From Lichenostomus cassidix (Eukaryota; Chordata; Aves; Passeriformes; Meliphagidae), in the NCBI GenBank assembly GCA_008360975.2, contig CM039210.1, forward strand, positions 4,776,293 through 4,840,292: a stretch of DNA of 64,000 nucleotides. Direction: 5' to 3'. The position numbers and the translations under genes are program-made. Shown piece after piece: positions 56,150 through 64,000 of the stretch; the stretch's first letter is position 1, and each line of letters starts with the position of its first letter. Under the pieces are notes generated by a model, which saw only the letters and a program-made list of their open reading frames with translations, had not been told where the DNA came from and made no database searches.

Positions 56150-56709
56150 TGTGGTTTAACCCCCACCAGCAACTAAGCACCGAAGAGCTGCTTGCTCACT
56201 TCCCCCCTCCAGTGGGATGGGGGGGTGTGCAAGAATTAGAAGGGCAAAAGTGAGAAAACTCATGGGTTGAGATAAAGACAGTTTACTAACAACAAAAAAA
56301 AAAGCGAAAAAAGAGGAAAATAAAACCCAAGAAAAACAAGCAATGCATAAAAATCCAACTGCTCACCATCAACCAATTGATGCCCAGCCAGTCCCCAAGC
56401 CACAGCAGCCCCTACCCACCAACCTTCACCCCCCAGTTTTATTACTAAGCAGGATGTTATATGGTCTGGAACAACTGCCTGGTCAGTTGGGGTCAGCTAT
56501 CCCAGCTGTGTCCCCTCCCAACTCCTTGTGTACCCCCAGCCTCCTCGCTGGCAGGACAGTCTGAGGAGAAAAGGCCTTGACTCTACATAAGCTCTGCTCA
56601 GAAATAACTAAAACATTAGTGTCTTATCAACACTGTTTCTAGCACAAGTCCAAAGCATAGCCCATACAAGCTACTATAAAGAAAATTAACTCTAGTCACA
56701 ACCAGTACA
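56150..56709 (+). mobile_element. Solo LTR-m (ERVL-type) in MIER3 intron
   Basis: 560 bp, TGTGGTTTAACCCCCACCAG to CAACCAGTACA. Flanks AAACT (56145-56149) and AAACC (56710-56714) fit a 5-bp duplication with one change. The TGTGGTTTAACCCC start is widespread in bird ERVL LTRs. Confidence 0.78.
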
Positions 56710-57280
56710 AAACCTCAAGGTGGTATCAAAATATACAGGAGATGTAAAGAAAGTTTGGAAACACCCATACTGGCAACTGTACCAAATGATACATATACTT
56801 GATTTAAAAAACAAAAGTCCAATTCTTATTCTTCAGGCACAGAGAAGTTAATCAGAAGCAATTCAGATCAAGATTAGAACTCGTTTGTTGGTCAGAAACC
56901 GGAGTACTGATGGATGACTACACTTTCTGAAAACACAGAGCTAAGCCTGTTTCTGTAGTATTATACCTTCTGAGTGACAAAAATAATTAAAGATGTATTT
57001 TCCCCTCTCACAGCCATGGTATGAAAATAATACACCTCTAGGAAAGGCAGACATTTAATCTAAATTATAACATAAATGCATATATGGAAGCAATATCAAC
57101 ATAAATTGATTTCAAAGACAATATATTGACTCATGTTGCAACACCTAGCTTTTCCAATGGCATCAGAGGCAAAATTAGCACAGAAACACCAAGCTGGTTT
57201 TAATATGTTTGCTCTTATTTCACTCTTCTGCATAGCTTCTGAAAAAGGCATTGCTTTTACAAACATTCAGCATCATATCA

Positions 57281-60362
<3,082 letters not shown>

Positions 60363-60444
60363 CCTCAGATGCCTTTCCATTTGAGCAGTATCTCTCAATT
60401 GCTTCTTTAACATTATGGCTACTTTTGAGAAGTTCATATAGTGC
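60363..60444 (-). CDS. MIER3: MIER3-like exon between ELM2 and SANT
   Basis: 82 nt, acceptor TTTTATAG, donor GTAAGA. It encodes [20 protein letters not shown] and SNGKASE, the C-terminal ELM2 helix region. One base is carried to the next exon. Confidence 0.9.
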
Positions 60445-60879
60445 CTATAAAATAGAAGTCATCTTTAGAAAGAGTCACAGTTTCCAAATATCTAAATTTC
60501 TGAAACAAGCCTTTCAGTGAACATATCTAATGTAAAAAGAGGATATATCTTTATATAGGATGAAAATATTAAAACAATGATCAAAAGCAAAACCATCCAA
60601 ATGTTAAGGTAAGGTTTAATTAAGCAAATGTAAAACATTATATGTAATAATTAGAAAAGCTGGATTTGTCAACAGCATGTCAATTGGAAACATCATAGAT
60701 CACACTGCCAACAATCAAATACTCAATTTTAAGCATGTGTTTAAAATTACAAATAAGATCCTGACCCCAGTAACATCCAATTTAAAAAAATATTGCTGCC
60801 TTTATACTACAAGGCAGAGAAAGAGAACACATTAATTACAAAGCAATGCGTCACAAATGGAACGGGATATAAAATATAC

Positions 60880-61031
60880 TTGTTCATTGTCATGTGTATG
60901 TAGTCCTTCAGGAATTCTGCCAATCATATTTTCATTTCCTGCTCTTAAGGAGGTTTCAAAAAGGTATTCTTTAACTTTACTTTCTGAGATCACATCAGGT
61001 TTCCAAAGTAAATGGTCTTCATTTTCATAGG
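60880..61031 (-). CDS. MIER3: MIER3-like exon, ELM2 domain
   Basis: 152 nt, acceptor TTTTAACAG, donor GTATAT (weaker than consensus). It encodes [20 protein letters not shown], then [11 protein letters not shown] and GLHTHDNEQ. The YENED-LLW block is the core of the ELM2 domain in MIER proteins. Confidence 0.9.
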
Positions 61032-61932
61032 CTGTTAAAACAGAATTAATTTATGGCAAGTGTGACATTTTTAAGGCTAGAACATAAAAATCTATTTCAC
61101 AAAGAACAGGAATACAGAAGTAATCAAATCAAGCACTGTCATGCCACTTTCAAATTGTAGCTCATTTTTTCCCCAAAAAGCCTTAGTTTAGAGAGAGACT
61201 GCAGTGTGGTATGGTGAAGAGATTCAGGTTCCATGAGGATGAGATAAGGGACTGGCTCTTGAGACAGAATCTCTACAGAGGAGCAGCTTGTTGACAGCTA
61301 AATGATTCAAGTCAAATTATGCATATGTATTAATCTTCATATAAAAAAACCTAGCAAAACCACTCAGTTTTATTCTGCTGTTTACAACAAATAAACTATA
61401 GTTTACAATAAAAAGTGTACTTTAATATTTCAAATATTGCATATAAAATAAAGAGGTGGCAGCTAACTGGTCATTTTCAACTAAAATTTGCAAAAACTTA
61501 CTTAACAGAATGGAAATCTAGGTCTCAATGTGGTAATTTCTTTTTCATTTACTAACAACTGAATGCCATTAACAACTTGTATGTTCCATATTTTACAAGC
61601 AATCAGTCACATGTTCATAGCTCAGTTACGATATCCTGACGAAAATATTTACTCCTTAACCCACAGTTTGTTGCCTCCTAATATTACTAGATACTTCAGA
61701 AATAACACTGTAATCCACCCTCCTATGTCTTCTCAAAAATACCCTCTCAAAGTTGTAGAATCACACTTTTAAGATATAATTATGTGGTTGAGTTACTTCA
61801 GTTGACTAGGGATTTTTTGGTTGGTTGATTTGTTTTTTTTAAACTAAGTCATTGAATTTATCTTAGAAATTTAAATAACATTTTCCCATCAGCTGCTATG
61901 TATAAGAGAAAAACTAAAACAGAATAACTTAC

Positions 61933-62005
61933 CCTTTTCATTATCACTGTATCTGCCAAGGTAAGGTGGAATTTCAGCCTGATACTGTGAACCAATCATT
62001 ATTTC
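61933..62005 (-). CDS. MIER3: MIER3-like exon, start of ELM2
   Basis: 73 nt, acceptor TCTTCAG, donor GTAAGT. It encodes [20 protein letters not shown] and DNEK, the N-terminal edge of ELM2. Confidence 0.9.
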
Positions 62006-62203
62006 CTGAAGATGTAACAAAAATCATAAGAAAATGGTATTAGCTTAATATTCTATGCATGGAAGCATTACAAATTCCATTAACATGGGATTTTGCAGAG
62101 AATTTCAGAATTAAGGTATTCTTTTAGATACATACTATAAATTTTAATGCATTTTTTTAATAGTAAAACTTTTCTTAACTTTTTCTTAAGATATAGTTAT
62201 TAC

Positions 62204-62316
62204 CTTTCTCAAATCTTCAGATGAATTACCATTGTCTGCCTCTATGTCTTCACCATCTGATTCCTTATCTCCATCACACGTAGTGTTTGCTTCAGACACA
62301 AATAAGTTGGTTTTAG
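62204..62316 (-). CDS. MIER3: MIER3-like exon, acidic region
   Basis: 113 nt, acceptor TTCTTCCTAG, donor GTAATA. It encodes [20 protein letters not shown] and [17 protein letters not shown], an acidic stretch as found N-terminal of ELM2 in MIER proteins. The eight exons together give about 414 residues; the human protein is about 550 (recalled), so the N-terminal part lies beyond the right edge. Confidence 0.87.
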
Positions 62317-64000
62317 CTAGGAAGAATTTTCAGTTCAAACAGAACTACAAGGTATTCTTTACTTTTGAAAGGAGCCCTGCTTTTATTCTGGGAGACACTC
62401 ATCACCAGTCTATTGATCTACATTTCTATTAAACTAGAATGAAGTCAGAAAGCATTGGTGCTTGCATATTGCAGAACTGAAACATTTACCATTATTGCAA
62501 CTAAGACAATATTTCTAATGGTCAAAAGGAAATTAGATCATTTTTCTTCATTGATTTTCTTCAATAAATGCTTACACGTTATAGAAAAGGTGTGAGAAAA
62601 ACAGAAAACTTCCAGGGCTATGACTTAGCCATGGGTTAATCACAAAGAAAGTAAAGTTGAAGACAAGTCTTCATTACCTACTGAAGCCTTTCATCTGAAG
62701 TTTTAATTGGCATTCAAAACATTCCTTTAACCAAGACTACCTCAGCAAGGACTAAAGATATAGTAGATATACAGAAAACAGAATAAGCAAAAGACAACAA
62801 AAGACTGCTTACTCCTCTTTAATATTTTTTTCCTTAGGAAGAAATACAGCAGAGCACTCCAAGTAATTCAAATACAGTACTCCACTGAATAACTCATATT
62901 TTAGAATTTGGAATTCTGTGGTTCTGAGTTCTGAAGTAATTCTATTTTTTATTTTATCCCCAGCAGATTGGAATCTATAGTTCTGATAAGATAAAAGCTA
63001 TTTCATATTCTCGATTTTCAGTAATAACATGCTCATAAATAGGGTTTCAATTTAAGCTTCATCACAACTAAATAGAATCATCAGCATCAAAGACAATATC
63101 CAAGAATATAGACTGAGGCTTCTCTTCTGTAGTCATTATTAGAATCACCAGTCTATCTCTTTTTGCTGTTAGAAATAGCAGGCAAGAAGCTAACATGAAT
63201 GTGTGAAACAGCAATATGCCTGGATAATATTATGCAATTATTTTTTCCAATGAATCCAAATTTAACAAAATGGCCTATGTGTTAGACATGTTTATCTTAA
63301 AATTGAATGTTATCTTAGAGAAATGGACAGGGATCAGAAAAAAAAAGTGAAACTGTCAACAGCAGAGAAAACTAATATTTCCCTCCCTGACATGGTGGAT
63401 ATTTGATTTTAAAATATCCAATCAAAAGTTCTAATAGAGAAAGAGCAACATTCTGATAAAAAAACCGTGATAGCTGAAAGCAAAGATGACTGTTTCTTAA
63501 TCCTGAGTAAGATGAAGGGGCGAATAATTGTTTCCATAAAGTTGCCACACTTTCAGTGTCATATTCATTAACAGTTCACAAGCAATGTTTAAGTGCCAGC
63601 AAGATTGGGGTTTGCTTAACTAAAAAAGGGCAATATAATTTTTAAAGGTTTTTGTATCTCTCTCAAAAATGCCTTACATTACACAAATCAGCAGCATGCA
63701 AAGGGCTACAATTGCTGATGATTGAGACAGCACGTGCCCTTTATCATCCCCTTTCTCTAGAGGAATGAAATCCCCCAGAAAAAGCTCAAGATACTTGCCA
63801 AATTAAAACTGTGATGAAAATCCTCCACATTCTCTATTGCAGTTCATTTGTTCACTGGTGTACTAGAGTTGGAGCAATGAAGAATATCTTGTCAAGTTTG
63901 GATAACTGAACCAGTGGTTCTTGGATCTTTCCCATAATAGTTATATGGATAGTGAAATTTTGGTGCTCATAGGTTCATAGGCCCCATCCCATATAAAAAC
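62317..64000 (-). other. Probable MIER3-like intron, no further exon found
   Basis: 1.7 kb, AT-rich, without a recognisable LTR or CR1. I looked for another acidic exon with flanking AG/GT on the minus strand and found none I could support. Confidence 0.5.

Noticed and set aside
63050..63175. Possible further upstream MIER3 exon (minus strand MTTEEKPQSIFLD)
   Set aside because: Preceded by an AG-like site, but no phase-matching donor and no resemblance to the MIER N-terminus; also a TAG soon after.

Overview
This window is avian nuclear DNA. It carries several CR1 LINE fragments (one ending in the CR1-type ATTCTATG octamer repeat), bird-type LTR retroelements, and the 3' two thirds of a vertebrate MIER3-like gene in spliced exons. 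I see no bacterial genes, tRNA, rRNA or CRISPR. I cannot fix the species; a songbird is plausible. Dense endogenous retroviruses (ERVs) beside MIER3, which to my recollection is sex-linked in birds, make the W chromosome or another low-recombination region a reasonable inference that the sequence alone does not prove.

Layout. (1) 1-10083: a truncated minus-strand element (LTR-c, Lys-type primer site, multi-pass membrane leader ORF) lies against a plus-strand element (E2) with a homologous leader fused to an Fv1-like gag. An env-less provirus on the minus strand (E3, 2297-9844; gag, dUTPase, protease, RT, RNase H, integrase) is inserted inside that gag. (2) 10084-15748: a decayed class I (gamma-like) provirus on the minus strand (E4) with most of env lost. 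(3) 15749-24180: a graveyard of solo LTRs and a composite LTR-like repeat (LTR-g), with stretches I cannot assign. (4) 23871-30491: a second env-less provirus on the minus strand (E6), related to E3. (5) 30492-47109: a class I provirus on the plus strand (E7). Five separate insertions interrupt it, one of them a 5.5 kb internally rearranged element with the same LTR family (E8). (6) 47110-49880: CR1 pieces and an ERVL-type integrase remnant. (7) 49885-64000: the MIER3-like gene on the minus strand: a 3.3 kb 3' UTR, eight coding exons with intact splice sites, and introns holding CR1 and LTR insertions.

The insertions can be ordered in time by nesting and target-site duplications (TSDs). TSDs are perfect for LTR-c at 24185 (GTGAA), LTR-h at 31848 (GTGACA), LTR-j at 22775 (GGTAGG) and 32894 (ACACTG), LTR-k at 42964 (GGGTG) and E8 (CCTT). 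They are one mismatch off for E3, LTR-b, LTR-c at 6893, LTR-k at 21287 and 54999, and LTR-m. Every retroviral reading frame seen is broken by stops, frameshifts, deletions or insertions; none looks competent. The only gene that looks functional is the MIER3-like one.

What deserves most attention: the conserved hydrophobic leader ORF upstream of an Fv1-like gag, present as two diverged copies; E8, which keeps LTRs, leader and an env tail but carries about 3 kb of unrecognised internal sequence; and an LTR (23871-24674) flanked by a polypurine tract on one side and a primer-site-like sequence on the other.
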